Assembly: GCF_023630255.1 (NCBI RefSeq)
Contig: NZ_JALPRS010000002.1
Span: 496,001-560,000, forward strand
DNA from: Pontibacter deserti
Lineage (GTDB): Bacteria > Bacteroidota > Bacteroidia > Cytophagales > Hymenobacteraceae
Direction: 5' to 3'
DNA length: 64,000 bases
Shown: piece by piece, positions 24,572 to 34,800 of the stretch
Layout: the number at the start of each line of letters is the position of its first letter
Position numbering within the stretch: the stretch's first letter is position 1
Made by a program: the position numbers and the translations under genes
The notes under the pieces: generated by a model
Database searches by the model: none
What the model was told of the DNA's origin: nothing
Seen by the model: only the letters and a program-made list of their open reading frames with translations

Positions 24572-27500
24572 ATGAAAAAACTATTACTTCTAAGTTTTGT
24601 CTTGATGTTCACCCTATTTCAACAGGCGTTTGCACAAGGCAGGACTGTGTCTGGTAGAGTAACTGACCAGGCAACTGGACAAGCCCTACCGGGTGTGGCT
24701 GTAATAGTACAAGGTACTACCGTTGGTACATCAACTAACGTAGATGGTGCTTATACTATTAGTGTGCCAGCCGGTAGCAATGCACTCGAGTTCCGATACA
24801 TCGGATATCAAACTGTAACAAGAACAATTGGTGATGCTACTTCGATAAACGTTACACTATCTGCTGATACAAGACAACTGCAGGAGGTTGTTGTAACCGC
24901 ACTTGGTGTGGAACGCGAAGAACGATCGCTTGGCTATTCAGCCAGTACTGTTCAGAACGACGAAATTACCAAAGCCAGAGCAACCAGCCCGATGAACTCG
25001 CTGCAAGGTAAGGTAGCGGGTGTAAATATTACACAAGCTTCTGGTCAACCAGGTGCTTCTACAAAAGTAATTCTTCGTGGTTACAGCTCTATTGGCGGTG
25101 ATAACAACCCGTTATATGTAGTGGATGGTGTGCCTATAACTAACGGTTCCGGAAACTATGCAGCCAGTACTGTTCCTGGTGATGTTAACAGAACCCAGGA
25201 CTTCGGTAACCGTGCCAACGACATTAACCCCGACGACATCGCATCTATAACTATACTTAAAGGTGCTGCAGCAACATCTTTGTATGGATCAAGAGCTGCA
25301 AACGGAGCCATACTTATTACTACCAAACGTGGCCAGGTAGGCGAAAAACCTAAGATTGAGTTTGCCAGTTCAGCTACCTACTCACGTCCTTTGTTTCTGC
25401 CACAACTGCAAAACCGTTTCGGACAAGGTTGGAATGCTACCTATATCAGTAACGAAAACGGTAGCTGGGGACCAAGACTAGACGGACAAACACGCCTATG
25501 GGGTAACGTAGTTGATAACGCACAGCAATTGAAACCTTTCGCTGCACAGGAAGATAACCTGAAGGATTTTTTTGATACAGGTAGTTCTTACCTGAACACC
25601 ATATCTGTAAGTGGTGGCTCAGAGAAATCTACTTATTACCTCTCTTATAGTAATGCTTCTGAAAATGGTATTATACCTACCGATGCAGATACTTATTATC
25701 GAAATACGGTTGCTTTAAGAGGTTCTACCAAAGGCGAAAAGCTTTCTGCTTCTTCCAGTCTGAATTATGTTCGTAAAGATGCTGCAGTAGTTACCACTGG
25801 TCAGGGTGGCGCTGGTACAACCTTGTATCAGGAGATCATCCAGATTCCGCGGGATATGAGTATAGTAGACTTCGAAGACTTGAATAACCCATTCAATACA
25901 AACGATAACTACTTTACGCTTTACGCGCAGAATCCATACTGGCCAATAACCATGAACGGTAACGACTTTGAAGAAAACCGATTCTTTGGTAACATCACAT
26001 TAGACTATAAATTAAATGAATGGTTAACCTTATCAGCCCGTGGTGGTGGTGACGTAGCAAACGGTGGATTAAAAGACTGGATCAGGCCTTATGATTATAC
26101 GCCTGGTAGCCCTAACGCTACAGCCAGCCCATCAGAAGGTTATGTAGCTGAGATAAATACAATTGCAAGAGAGTTAAACTCTGATATAATTGCGTCTACT
26201 AATAATGACCTGTCAGAAGAAATCCATCTTAATGCGTTGGCTGGTTTTAACGTGAACGAGCGCTATGGTAAAAATACGACAGCATCTATCACTAACTTAA
26301 GTATACCAGACTTCTTCGACCTGTCAAACACAACAGACCCTGTAACAGCAAATACTACTACACAACAACGTAGATTAGTAGGCTTGTATGGTCAGACCGA
26401 ATTCTCTTACCGGGATTACCTGTTCCTGACCTTGAGTGCCAGAAACGACTGGTCTTCTACACTTCCAAAAGAAGATAATTCTTTCTTCTATCCGGCAGCA
26501 AACATAGCCTGGGTGTTCACAGATCAGTTCACAGATATGCCAGCAACATTATCTTATGGTAAGTTAAGAGCATCCTGGGGACAAGCTGGTAATGATGCTC
26601 CTGTGTACAGTGTAGACCAAGTATTTATACCAGGCGGTACAGGTCTTGGCTTTGGTAGTATTCTTTTCCCGATTGCAGGTAGAAACGCCTTTGAACAAAC
26701 CAACCAGATCGGTAACACCCAGTTACAACCAGAGATTACAACTGAAATTGAAATCGGTACAAACCTGGGCCTTTTTGATAACAGGCTTAATGTTGACTTA
26801 GCCTTTTATAACAGGAAAACAACTGACCAGATTCTGGCTGTGCCTGTAGATCCTTCAACAGGTTTTACTACCAAAATACAAAACTTCGGCGAGGTACGGA
26901 ACAGAGGTATAGAGCTGCTGCTTTCAGGTACTCCGGTACAGGCAGGAGACTTTAACTGGGATGTTCGTTATACTTTCACAAGAAACAGAAACGAAGTTGT
27001 AGAACTTACTGAAGGCCTTGAAGAGGTGCTGTTAAATGGTGTGTACGGCATTAGATTCGTTGCAGAAGCAGGAGAACCACTTGGTGTGTTTAAAGGTATT
27101 GATTACCAGCGCGATTCACAGGGACGCATTATAGTTAATGAAACAACTGGCTTCCCGCTGGCAGGTGAAGAAGTTAAATTTGGTGATGCGCAGGCTGACT
27201 TCCAGATGGGTTTATATAATACCTTCAATTATAAGGATTTCTCACTTTCTTTTGGTTTCGACTATAGAAAAGGTGGTCTGTTCTATTCATATACCCAACG
27301 CCTGACTCAGTTCGTGGGTAACTCAACTAACACGTTATATAATGATAGGCTACCATTTATTGTGCCTAATTCAGTTGTAACTGTTGATGCGGATGGTGAT
27401 GGAGTTCCGGATACGAATGGTGAGGGCGATTTAATTACTGTACCAAATACTACCCCTGTTGATGCACAAAGTGTAGTAGATTACTGGAACCCAAGCAGTA

Positions 27501-27784
27501 ACCCACCAATTGAGCGTGAGCACCTTAAAAACAGAACCTTCCTGAAGATGCGCGAACTTACATTAGGTTATAACCTTCCTGCTACTTTTATAGAGCGTAC
27601 TCCATTCAGTAGCGCCAACATCAGCTTTGTAGCCAGAAACCTGTTTGCAGCAACTCCTGAGGACAACAACATCATCGACCCTGAGTCTACAACTTTTGGT
27701 AACGACCTGCTTAGTGAGTTTGGTGAATTTGCAGGCGGACCGACTACCAGAAGCTATGGTTTAAGTCTCAGATTTGGTTTCTAA
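24572..27784 (+). CDS. SusC/RagA family TonB-linked outer-membrane transporter (operon 1)
   Basis: 1070 residues. Signal peptide 1-21 (AFAQ); carboxypeptidase-regulatory-like domain about 25-105 (VSGRVTDQATGQALPGVAV); then LQEVVVTALG leading into the plug domain (LQGKVAGVNI, VILRGYSS, PLYVVDGVPI) and a 22-strand barrel ending in LRFGF with C-terminal Phe. It imports a bulky ligand using TonB energy with its SusD lid. An extracellular-loop stretch DADGDGVPD (from residue 939) looks like a calcium-binding loop. Encoded 21 bases before the SusD gene. The next two lipoprotein genes match the layout of the B. thetaiotaomicron BT2264-BT2261 oligopeptide system. Confidence 0.95.
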   Translation: MKKLLLLSFVLMFTLFQQAFAQGRTVSGRVTDQATGQALPGVAVIVQGTTVGTSTNVDGAYTISVPAGSNALEFRYIGYQTVTRTIGDATSINVTLSADTRQLQEVVVTALGVEREERSLGYSASTVQNDEITKARATSPMNSLQGKVAGVNITQASGQPGASTKVILRGYSSIGGDNNPLYVVDGVPITNGSGNYAASTVPGDVNRTQDFGNRANDINPDDIASITILKGAAATSLYGSRAANGAILITTKRGQVGEKPKIEFASSATYSRPLFLPQLQNRFGQGWNATYISNENGSWGPRLDGQTRLWGNVVDNAQQLKPFAAQEDNLKDFFDTGSSYLNTISVSGGSEKSTYYLSYSNASENGIIPTDADTYYRNTVALRGSTKGEKLSASSSLNYVRKDAAVVTTGQGGAGTTLYQEIIQIPRDMSIVDFEDLNNPFNTNDNYFTLYAQNPYWPITMNGNDFEENRFFGNITLDYKLNEWLTLSARGGGDVANGGLKDWIRPYDYTPGSPNATASPSEGYVAEINTIARELNSDIIASTNNDLSEEIHLNALAGFNVNERYGKNTTASITNLSIPDFFDLSNTTDPVTANTTTQQRRLVGLYGQTEFSYRDYLFLTLSARNDWSSTLPKEDNSFFYPAANIAWVFTDQFTDMPATLSYGKLRASWGQAGNDAPVYSVDQVFIPGGTGLGFGSILFPIAGRNAFEQTNQIGNTQLQPEITTEIEIGTNLGLFDNRLNVDLAFYNRKTTDQILAVPVDPSTGFTTKIQNFGEVRNRGIELLLSGTPVQAGDFNWDVRYTFTRNRNEVVELTEGLEEVLLNGVYGIRFVAEAGEPLGVFKGIDYQRDSQGRIIVNETTGFPLAGEEVKFGDAQADFQMGLYNTFNYKDFSLSFGFDYRKGGLFYSYTQRLTQFVGNSTNTLYNDRLPFIVPNSVVTVDADGDGVPDTNGEGDLITVPNTTPVDAQSVVDYWNPSSNPPIEREHLKNRTFLKMRELTLGYNLPATFIERTPFSSANISFVARNLFAATPEDNNIIDPESTTFGNDLLSEFGEFAGGPTTRSYGLSLRFGF

Positions 27785-27805
27785 GAACAGTTAAAATTGA
27801 AAGAC

Positions 27806-29272
27806 ATGAAAAGAGCAATTAGATATTTCGGAGCTATCATGGCAATGCTGTTCGTAACGGCCTCATGCGATGATTTTCTGGATGTTAACGAAGATCCAAA
27901 TAACCCGGCAGATGCACCAGCAGAACTGCTGTTTCCGGCAGCTGTAATTTCTACGGCAGGTACAGTAGGTGGCCAGTATGCTATACTTGGTGGTATATGG
28001 TCGCAATATTATACACAAAACAATGCGTCTAACCAGTACAAGGATATAGATTCTTATAACATACTTCCTACTAATGGCACCTTTGCAGCCAGGTATACTG
28101 AGCTATATTCAGGAGCTCTATCTGATTATGAATCTATAAGAGTAAGAGCAAGAGCAAATGAACAATGGGATGCCTACCTTATGGCTACTGTTATGCAGTC
28201 TTATACATACCAGGTCTTAACCGATCTTTATGGCGATATCGCTTTTGATGAAGCACTACAAGGTGTTGAAGGCCAACTTGCTCCCGCATTTAGATCAGGG
28301 CCAGAAGTCTACGACTCCCTTATTGCCAGGATAGACGAAGCGCTGGCACGGCCTTTCCCAGCAGAAGATGCCAGTGTTGGTCTGTCTGAGAACGACATTA
28401 TATTTGGTGGAGATATGGTGCAATGGGTGCGTTTCGCAAATACCCTGAAACTCAAAATCTTCATACGCCAGTCTGAGGCCCGCCCTGCTGTGGCACAGGC
28501 AGGCATACAAGCTATGTATGCTGAAGGTGCTGAATTTTTAGGTGCACCTGATATCGTTGATGAAGAACCCGAAGACGAATCTGCTAAGGTGGACATTTTT
28601 GAAGATGTGACCAGCAGAAGAAATCCTCTGTATGAAATGGACCAAAGTACGGCACTAAATACGAACCAGAACCTGAAGGCAAGCAATACTATGCTAGAGT
28701 TCCTGGAGGCGAATAATGATCCGCGACTGCAGCGAATATACAGAGCGGCCGGAACAGGTGGTTATAATGGTATGGATCAGGGATCATTTAACTTAACATC
28801 AGGGCAACTTAACCCATTGTCTGTGTCCAGAGCATTGATTGAGCCTGATGCACCGGTTTATTTTATTTCTGAAGCTGAAAGCTATTTTTTACAAGCAGAA
28901 GCAGTATTAAGAGGATGGGGTACTGGTGATGTAGCCGTACTTTATAATGCGGGTGTAGATGCATCTTTTGAGCAGATGGGAGTAGAAAGAGGTGGCTTAT
29001 ATGCTTTCCCGGGAGGTGGTTTTGAAGAACAGCTGGAAGCAATTATAATTCAGAAATGGATTGCATTAGCTGGTACTTACCAAGGTATTGAAGCTTTTTT
29101 TGAACAGCTTAGAACTGGCTATCCTGATTTCTTCAGTTACTCTATTGAGGGTGTTACAGGTGATTTATTCCCAACCCGACTTCCGCTACCTAGCATTGTT
29201 TCGCAGCGCAATCCTAATGCACCGCAAACTCCTGAAAGTATAACAACGCCTATCTGGTGGGATATTGATTAA
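27806..29272 (+). CDS. SusD/RagB-type substrate-binding lipoprotein (SusD_2-like, operon 1)
   Basis: 488 residues from ATG 27806 (a TTG three codons upstream is rejected because the ATG yields a proper lipoprotein signal). Lipobox VTASC, Cys21, followed by DDFLDVNEDPNNP, the usual start of SusD_2 family proteins. Helical TPR-like scaffold and C-terminal ESITTPIWWDID region also fit. It forms the hinged lid over the SusC barrel and captures ligand at the cell surface. Directly downstream of its SusC and 26 bases before the Ig-like lipoprotein. Confidence 0.93.
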   Translation: MKRAIRYFGAIMAMLFVTASCDDFLDVNEDPNNPADAPAELLFPAAVISTAGTVGGQYAILGGIWSQYYTQNNASNQYKDIDSYNILPTNGTFAARYTELYSGALSDYESIRVRARANEQWDAYLMATVMQSYTYQVLTDLYGDIAFDEALQGVEGQLAPAFRSGPEVYDSLIARIDEALARPFPAEDASVGLSENDIIFGGDMVQWVRFANTLKLKIFIRQSEARPAVAQAGIQAMYAEGAEFLGAPDIVDEEPEDESAKVDIFEDVTSRRNPLYEMDQSTALNTNQNLKASNTMLEFLEANNDPRLQRIYRAAGTGGYNGMDQGSFNLTSGQLNPLSVSRALIEPDAPVYFISEAESYFLQAEAVLRGWGTGDVAVLYNAGVDASFEQMGVERGGLYAFPGGGFEEQLEAIIIQKWIALAGTYQGIEAFFEQLRTGYPDFFSYSIEGVTGDLFPTRLPLPSIVSQRNPNAPQTPESITTPIWWDID

Positions 29273-29298
29273 TCCTAACGATCTAAATCTTTGAAATC

Positions 29299-29946
29299 AT
29301 GAAAAAGAATAAGATATTTTACGTTTTCACGCTTCTCGTTGCAAGCTTGTTTCTCAGTTGCGATGAAGATACAGAAGGCATCTCTCAAACCACTTTCTAC
29401 CCGGTATTCGACATGCAGGGTGAGCAGTTCCAGACTATACTGGTGGGAGAAAGCTATACTGATTCAGCCGTTACAGCTACAGAAGCTGGTGAAGAGATAG
29501 AAGTAACTGCTGAGGGGGAGGTTGATACAAGTACGCCGGGAGTATATATATTTACCTACTCTGCTACTAACAAGGATGGTTTTACACGCTCTGTATACAG
29601 ATATGTAGGTGTACTTGATCCGGCAGTAGTTGATATAGATCTTAGTGGCCAATACAAACGTACTGCTGGTGCTGCAGGGGTCTCGACAGTTACAAAAATT
29701 GGCCCAGGGCTTTATAGAGCTGATAATATTGGGGGAGTAGGGACCCCAGGACCTTCTGATGCAATTCAATTCTTTCATCCGGAAGGCACTACTCTTATTG
29801 GCCCGCCACAAGTAGTAGCATCCGGAGCATTACATGCAATCGAAGATGGTTCTTTTGTACCACAAGGTAATACCGCCAGTCAATATAGCTGGAGGGTAAT
29901 AGCTCCAGGGTTTGGTACCGTATTACGAACATTTGTAAGACTTTAA
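29299..29946 (+). CDS. SusCD-associated lipoprotein with Ig-like (DUF5011/BT_2262-type) domain
   Basis: 215 residues. Lipobox LFLSC (Cys21) then DEDTEG. Residues about 38-105 form an Ig-like module with TPGVYIFTYSATNKDGFTRSVYRYV, characteristic of DUF5011-type domains. A second ~90-residue domain follows (YKRTAGAAGVSTVTKIGPGLY). In B. thetaiotaomicron the equivalent lipoprotein BT2262 sits on the rim of the SusC barrel of a peptide-importing complex (established structure); the family match here is from my reading of sequence and order. It lies between SusD and the lipid-binding-type gene in a tight operon. Confidence 0.75.
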   Translation: MKKNKIFYVFTLLVASLFLSCDEDTEGISQTTFYPVFDMQGEQFQTILVGESYTDSAVTATEAGEEIEVTAEGEVDTSTPGVYIFTYSATNKDGFTRSVYRYVGVLDPAVVDIDLSGQYKRTAGAAGVSTVTKIGPGLYRADNIGGVGTPGPSDAIQFFHPEGTTLIGPPQVVASGALHAIEDGSFVPQGNTASQYSWRVIAPGFGTVLRTFVRL

Positions 29947-29956
29947 TAGCAACGTT

Positions 29957-30475
29957 ATGAAAATGAGATATACATATATTATTGCACTACTGTTCGTATT
30001 AGGAGTATTTAGTTCCTGCGACAGGGATGATCCGGATGTGGAGATGACCGCTGTGGGAGATATGGCTGGCGAATGGTATGTGACTTACCAGGTTCAAACA
30101 GGTTCTGGTACACCTGAACCATTTGCAGGTGGCTATCATCAGCATCTGACATACAATACTGCTGGCAATACTGATTCGATGTTTGTTGATGAATTTGGTA
30201 CAATAGCTTTAAGTCAAACAAATACATTTCATTATAAAACAGCAGTTGGTATAAATAGAGCGGATAGAACATTCTCTACACAGAACAATTTAAATCTGTA
30301 TGATAATAACTCTGTAACCATAAACAATGGTAAAGTGATTATCGGCGGTGGACGTTCAAGGTCAGGTGTAAAAACAGATAGCATTTATTACGAAGTTTCT
30401 TTAAGTGACAGACCTGATACCACCTTTATAGTATCGGGCCACAGAAGAACTGGATTTGAAGAAGATGAATTCTAA
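29957..30475 (+). CDS. SusCD-associated small lipoprotein (Lipid_bd / lipocalin-like)
   Basis: 172 residues. Lipobox GVFSSC (Cys21) then DRDDPD. The GDMAGEWYVTYQ motif near the mature N-terminus and the run of beta strands ending SGHRRTGFEEDEF are typical of the Bacteroidota putative lipid-binding (Lipid_bd) family, counterpart of BT2261. Likely an accessory subunit at the lip of the SusC barrel. Fourth gene of the operon; a strong terminator follows 15 bases after the stop codon. Confidence 0.75.
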   Translation: MKMRYTYIIALLFVLGVFSSCDRDDPDVEMTAVGDMAGEWYVTYQVQTGSGTPEPFAGGYHQHLTYNTAGNTDSMFVDEFGTIALSQTNTFHYKTAVGINRADRTFSTQNNLNLYDNNSVTINNGKVIIGGGRSRSGVKTDSIYYEVSLSDRPDTTFIVSGHRRTGFEEDEF

Positions 30476-30490
30476 CAGAGAAATACATCT

Positions 30491-30520
30491 AAAAAAGGGA
30501 GCATTTTGCTCCCTTTTTTT
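30491..30520 (+). terminator. Intrinsic terminator of SusCD operon 1
   Basis: AAAAAAGGGAGCA (30491-30503) pairs with TGCTCCCTTTTTT (30507-30519) over a 3-base loop, ending in a T run. It overlaps an earlier non-ATG-favoured start for the next gene, which supports ATG 30545. Confidence 0.85.
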
Positions 30521-30544
30521 ATCTCAAAAACTCATGATAGCCCT

Positions 30545-31273
30545 ATGAGAACTATAAAATTGAATTTAGGAGCAGCTCTGCTCATTTTAGCTTTTGTAAA
30601 CGGAAATGCATTTGCACAGCGTGGCGAGAAACTGGCCCTGCCACCCGGTGATTACTTTCATAATCAGCAATTTGCTATAGTTAAGTATGATAACATCACC
30701 GAAATAACCGAGAGAATTGAGAATGCCACTGGCTCTATATACCTGAATGATGAGTGGGCAACGGGTACACTTTATACTTCTTCGGGTCATGTGTTGCAGG
30801 ACTCACAACTGAAGTATGATATAAAGCATGACGTGATGGAAATAAACACTCCGGATGGAGTTAAGGTTTTGCAAGGCCGCTACATTAAACAATTTGAGCT
30901 ACAGGAAGCAAACCAAAAGGCCTTATATGTAAGTGGCAGCGATAATGATGTGGCCACAGGTTTGCATACAGCTTTCTATAAAGTACTCGCTTCTGCTAAG
31001 GATTTAAAACTCTTATCGCGCACAGAACTGCACTTGAAGCAATCTAATTACTCTCCTCAATTTGACGTTGGCAGCAAAACTGATAAGCTGGTTAAGAAAG
31101 AAAAGCTATACATAGCCCAAGGCAACAACCTTACAAAACTGGAGAAAGATAGCTTTTCTGTATTTGGGGGTAAAGCAGATAAAGTAAAGGCCTATGCCAA
31201 GGATAAAAAGCTGAAACTGCAGAAAAAAGAGGATGCTATTCAACTGCTCAGGTTTTATGCTAAGCTTAAATAA
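30545..31273 (+). CDS. Secreted hypothetical protein
   Basis: 242 residues from ATG 30545; an upstream in-frame ATG at 30506 lies within the terminator stem and is rejected. Signal peptide about 1-25 (NAFAQ). The mature part has an N-terminal beta-rich region (YLNDEWATGTLYTSSGHVLQD, LKYDIKHDVMEINTPDG) and a Lys-rich C-terminal segment (VKAYAKDKKLKLQKKEDAIQLLRFYAKL). I recognise the general type as common in Bacteroidota envelopes but cannot assign a function. It lies between the two SusCD operons but has its own hairpins on both sides, so no functional link is claimed. Confidence 0.6.
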   Translation: MRTIKLNLGAALLILAFVNGNAFAQRGEKLALPPGDYFHNQQFAIVKYDNITEITERIENATGSIYLNDEWATGTLYTSSGHVLQDSQLKYDIKHDVMEINTPDGVKVLQGRYIKQFELQEANQKALYVSGSDNDVATGLHTAFYKVLASAKDLKLLSRTELHLKQSNYSPQFDVGSKTDKLVKKEKLYIAQGNNLTKLEKDSFSVFGGKADKVKAYAKDKKLKLQKKEDAIQLLRFYAKLK

Positions 31274-31333
31274 ATGTACCTGATTGCTTACTATAGTTAC
31301 CCGTAGGCTATAAATGGTAAAATCTTAATTAGT

Positions 31334-31371
31334 GCAAAAGCACATATCTCTTTTAGGATATGTGCTTTTGC
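31334..31371 (+). terminator. Terminator-like hairpin after the secreted hypothetical gene
   Basis: Perfect 15-bp stem GCAAAAGCACATATC (31334-31348) / GATATGTGCTTTTGC (31357-31371) with an 8-base loop. There is no clean T run after it. Confidence 0.6.
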
Positions 31372-31849
31372 GCTTATAGGTAACTGTAGTTATGAATTTG
31401 TATAATTTATCTTATAAAAGTATAAGTTATTATAATCTGTTGTCATTGCTGGTTTTTCTGATCTCTAGATTTAATGAGCAGGTTTGTCGATGTAAAATGC
31501 CTGTTCGTCGAAAAAAAATATGCTAAAATGTTGTTTTTGTCGATAAACATAAATATTATTGATTAAAGAATTGGAGCTCTATCGCCAGATGATTCACGTG
31601 TAGTTGTATTATAAAAGCTCCTCTTTTTCTATTCTCATTTTATATACATGATGGCTTGGCTGTTGTAAAGCAAGCATCAAATCTTTCATAATAGTTTAGT
31701 TTATATAGTTACAGCAAGCATAAAATGCTTCTGCAACTTTATTTCAAATGTTTTGCGCCTCTAAAAAGGTGTAACGGATAACTATTGCCTTTACTTAAGC
31801 TCTTAAACCTTAACTACTTAATCTATTATTCACTTTAATTGTATTCTAA
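31372..31849. other. Upstream region of SusCD operon 2 with GTCGA repeats
   Basis: About 480 AT-rich bases without a gene. Three GTCGA cores occur at 31486-31490, 31506-31510 and 31539-31543 (20 and 33 bases apart), each in a T-rich context, with TAAAATG words at 31492-31498 and 31523-31529. They look like clustered binding sites for a regulator; none is encoded next to the operon. Confidence 0.45.
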
Positions 31850-34800
31850 ATGAGAAAACTTTTACTACTTAGTTTTATTTTGACGCTAACGCTGCTGAAC
31901 CAGGCAATGGCTCAAAGTAAAACCGTGTCTGGTACTGTAATAGATCAGGCTACATCACAAGGACTGCCGGGAGTGGCAGTTATCGTTAAAGGCACATCTG
32001 TAGGTACGGCTACAGGAGCAGATGGTAAGTATACACTCAACGTTCCTGAAAATGCCACTACGCTGGTATTTCGTTTTATAGGATATACTACAGTAGAGCG
32101 CGCTATTGGTAATGCCGCCAGTATTGATGTTACATTATCTGTAGATTCAAAAAAATTACAGGAAGTAATTGTTGTTGGTTATGGTACTCAAACCAAAGAG
32201 GAATTTACAGGTTCTGCTGCCTCTGTTTCAGGAGATAAACTAAAAGACGTGCCTGTTCAAAGTTTTGATCAGGCATTAGGTGGTAGAGCTGCAGGTGTAA
32301 ATATTGTACAGCCGAATGGGGTTCTGAATAACCCTCCTGTTATAAGGATACGTGGTACAAACTCAATTTCCTTAAGTTCATTCCCACTAGTGGTTTTGGA
32401 TGGTATTCCAATTAATACTGGTGATGTGTCTAGTACTTCTGCTGCCAGCAATGCACTTGGCGACATTAACCCAGCAGATATTGAATCAATAGACATTCTT
32501 AAAGATGCTGCGTCTACAGCTATTTATGGTTCAAGAGCTGCAGGTGGTGTATTACTGATTACTACTAAAAAAGGTAAATCTGGTAAACCAAGAGTTAATT
32601 ATGAAGGTTGGGCCGGTGTAACAAATGCTACCAGACTGCCTGACCTATTAAATGCTGAAGAGTATATGCTGATTAAAAATGAGGCTGTACTTAACCAGAA
32701 AATATTAAGTGGTAAAGCTGATGACCCTAAAGTGGCATCTGCACTTTTCTTCCCATCTTATGATGCTGATGGTAAATTAATAGATACAGACTGGTATAAT
32801 GAAGTATATCGTCAGGCTCGTCAGCAGAACCATAGCCTAAGTGTTTCAGGTGGTTCAGATGTGACTACTTATTTCTTCTCTGCAAACATCTCTGATCAGG
32901 ATGGCTTTATCAAAAAGAATAACTTTCAGAGAAAAGCTGTTCGTTTCAACCTAGACCATAAAGTTAATAACTGGTTAAGAGTTAATGGCTCTGCAAACTA
33001 TGTAAACAGCTTCAACTCTGCACCAAATACAGGTTCGGTACCAGGTTCTTCATTCAATACCAGTGGCTTAGGCCGACTTGCTATTGTTACTGCGCCAAAC
33101 GTAGCACCACGAAATCCTGATGGCTCTTATAATATCAGAACAACTGACAACACAATGGGCAGAGGAGCAAACCTTACGCAGTCTGGTTTTACCAATCCAC
33201 TTCCTTTATTAGACCTTAGCTCTTTTACTTCGGAGTCTGATCGCGTGTTTGGTACCTTTGGTGGTAATGTGCAAGTTGTTAAAGGAGTTGATTTTAAAAC
33301 TTCTTATTCAATTGATAGAACCACTGTAGAAGGAATTTCTTTCCAGAACCCGCTACATGGTGATGGTTTCTCTAATAAAGGGAATGCAACCAACACTATG
33401 CAGCGTCTTGACAACTGGAACTGGATTAATACATTAAACCTTCAGAAGTCATTTGCTGATAAGCATAATATTACATTCTTAGTAGGTTCCGATATTCAAT
33501 CTTTTGAGAATAAAGGTTGGGGTGCGAACCGTTTTGGAGTTGCTGATAACTTCTTTAATGAATATCAGGGTAACTTTACAAATATTAATCCTTCAGGTAC
33601 TTATATTACAGAAAGAGCTTTTGTATCCGCATTTGCTCGATTTAATTATGACTTCTCTAAGCGTTATTTTATGACTTTTAACTTCCGTCGTGATGGAAAC
33701 TCAGCACTAGCGGAAGGTAATAAGTGGGGTAATTTTGGTGGTGTTTCTGGTGGATGGGCTCTTTCTGAAGAAGGTTTCTATCAAAACTCCGGTTTATCTG
33801 ACATAGCGAACAGTGTAAAACTTAGAGCAAGCTGGGGTAGAGTAGGTAATGGTAACCTTCCTAGTGCTTATGGTTCTATGTTCCTTTATGGCTCAGGCTT
33901 ATATGCTGAAGTTCCTACACTAGTATTTAGTCAGGCCGGTAACTCTGAACTAGGATGGGAAACCAGTGATCAAACTAACTTAGGTTTCGACTTAGGTTTT
34001 CTTAACGACAGAATACAACTGGAATTTACTTACTTCAATAATGATGTAAATGGACTTATCCTAAGCGCACCACAATCACCTTCAAAAGGTATTCCGGATA
34101 ACCAGATTTTGAAAAACGTTGGTTCAATGTATAATAGAGGTCTGGAATTTGCTATTAATGCAACTGCAATTGATAAGGGCAAATTCTCATGGAGTACGAA
34201 CTTAAATTTTACAACGATTAAAAACGAAGTAACGGCTCTTGCAGATGGTAACGCTGATATTTTCGGTTTTACTGGTGGCCTTGAAATGACGAACGTAACC
34301 CGTGTTGGTTATCCTGTAGGTAGTATTTATGGCGTTAGAACAGCAGGTGTTAATCCTGAAAATGGTCAGCGTATTTTCCTGGATAAAGATGGAAAGCAGG
34401 TGCAATATAACCATGCTGCCCCTGCAGCACAGCGCTGGACATATATGGATGGATCAACAGCACCAGCCATTACAGCTGCCACAGACGGTAAGATTCTGGG
34501 TAACGCATTACCAACCTGGTATGGCGGTTTTCAGAACACTTTCAAGTATGGAAATATTGATCTTGGTATGAACTTCACTTATTCGGGTGGTAACTATATC
34601 TACAACGGTACCAAAGCAGGTTTACGTGATCAGCGCTTCTGGAATAACCATACAGATGTTCTGGAAAGATGGACACCTGAAAACAAAAGCACTGCTTTCC
34701 CGCGTGTAGTTTTTGGTGATAACGTTTCAAATGGTTCTGCCATGGTGATTTCTGAGAACGTTGAAAAGGCTGATTTCCTAAAGCTGCAATCTGCAACTCT

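Noticed and set aside
30506..30544. Upstream ATG for the secreted protein at 30545
   Set aside because: It falls in the terminator stem; ATG 30545 gives a clean signal peptide.
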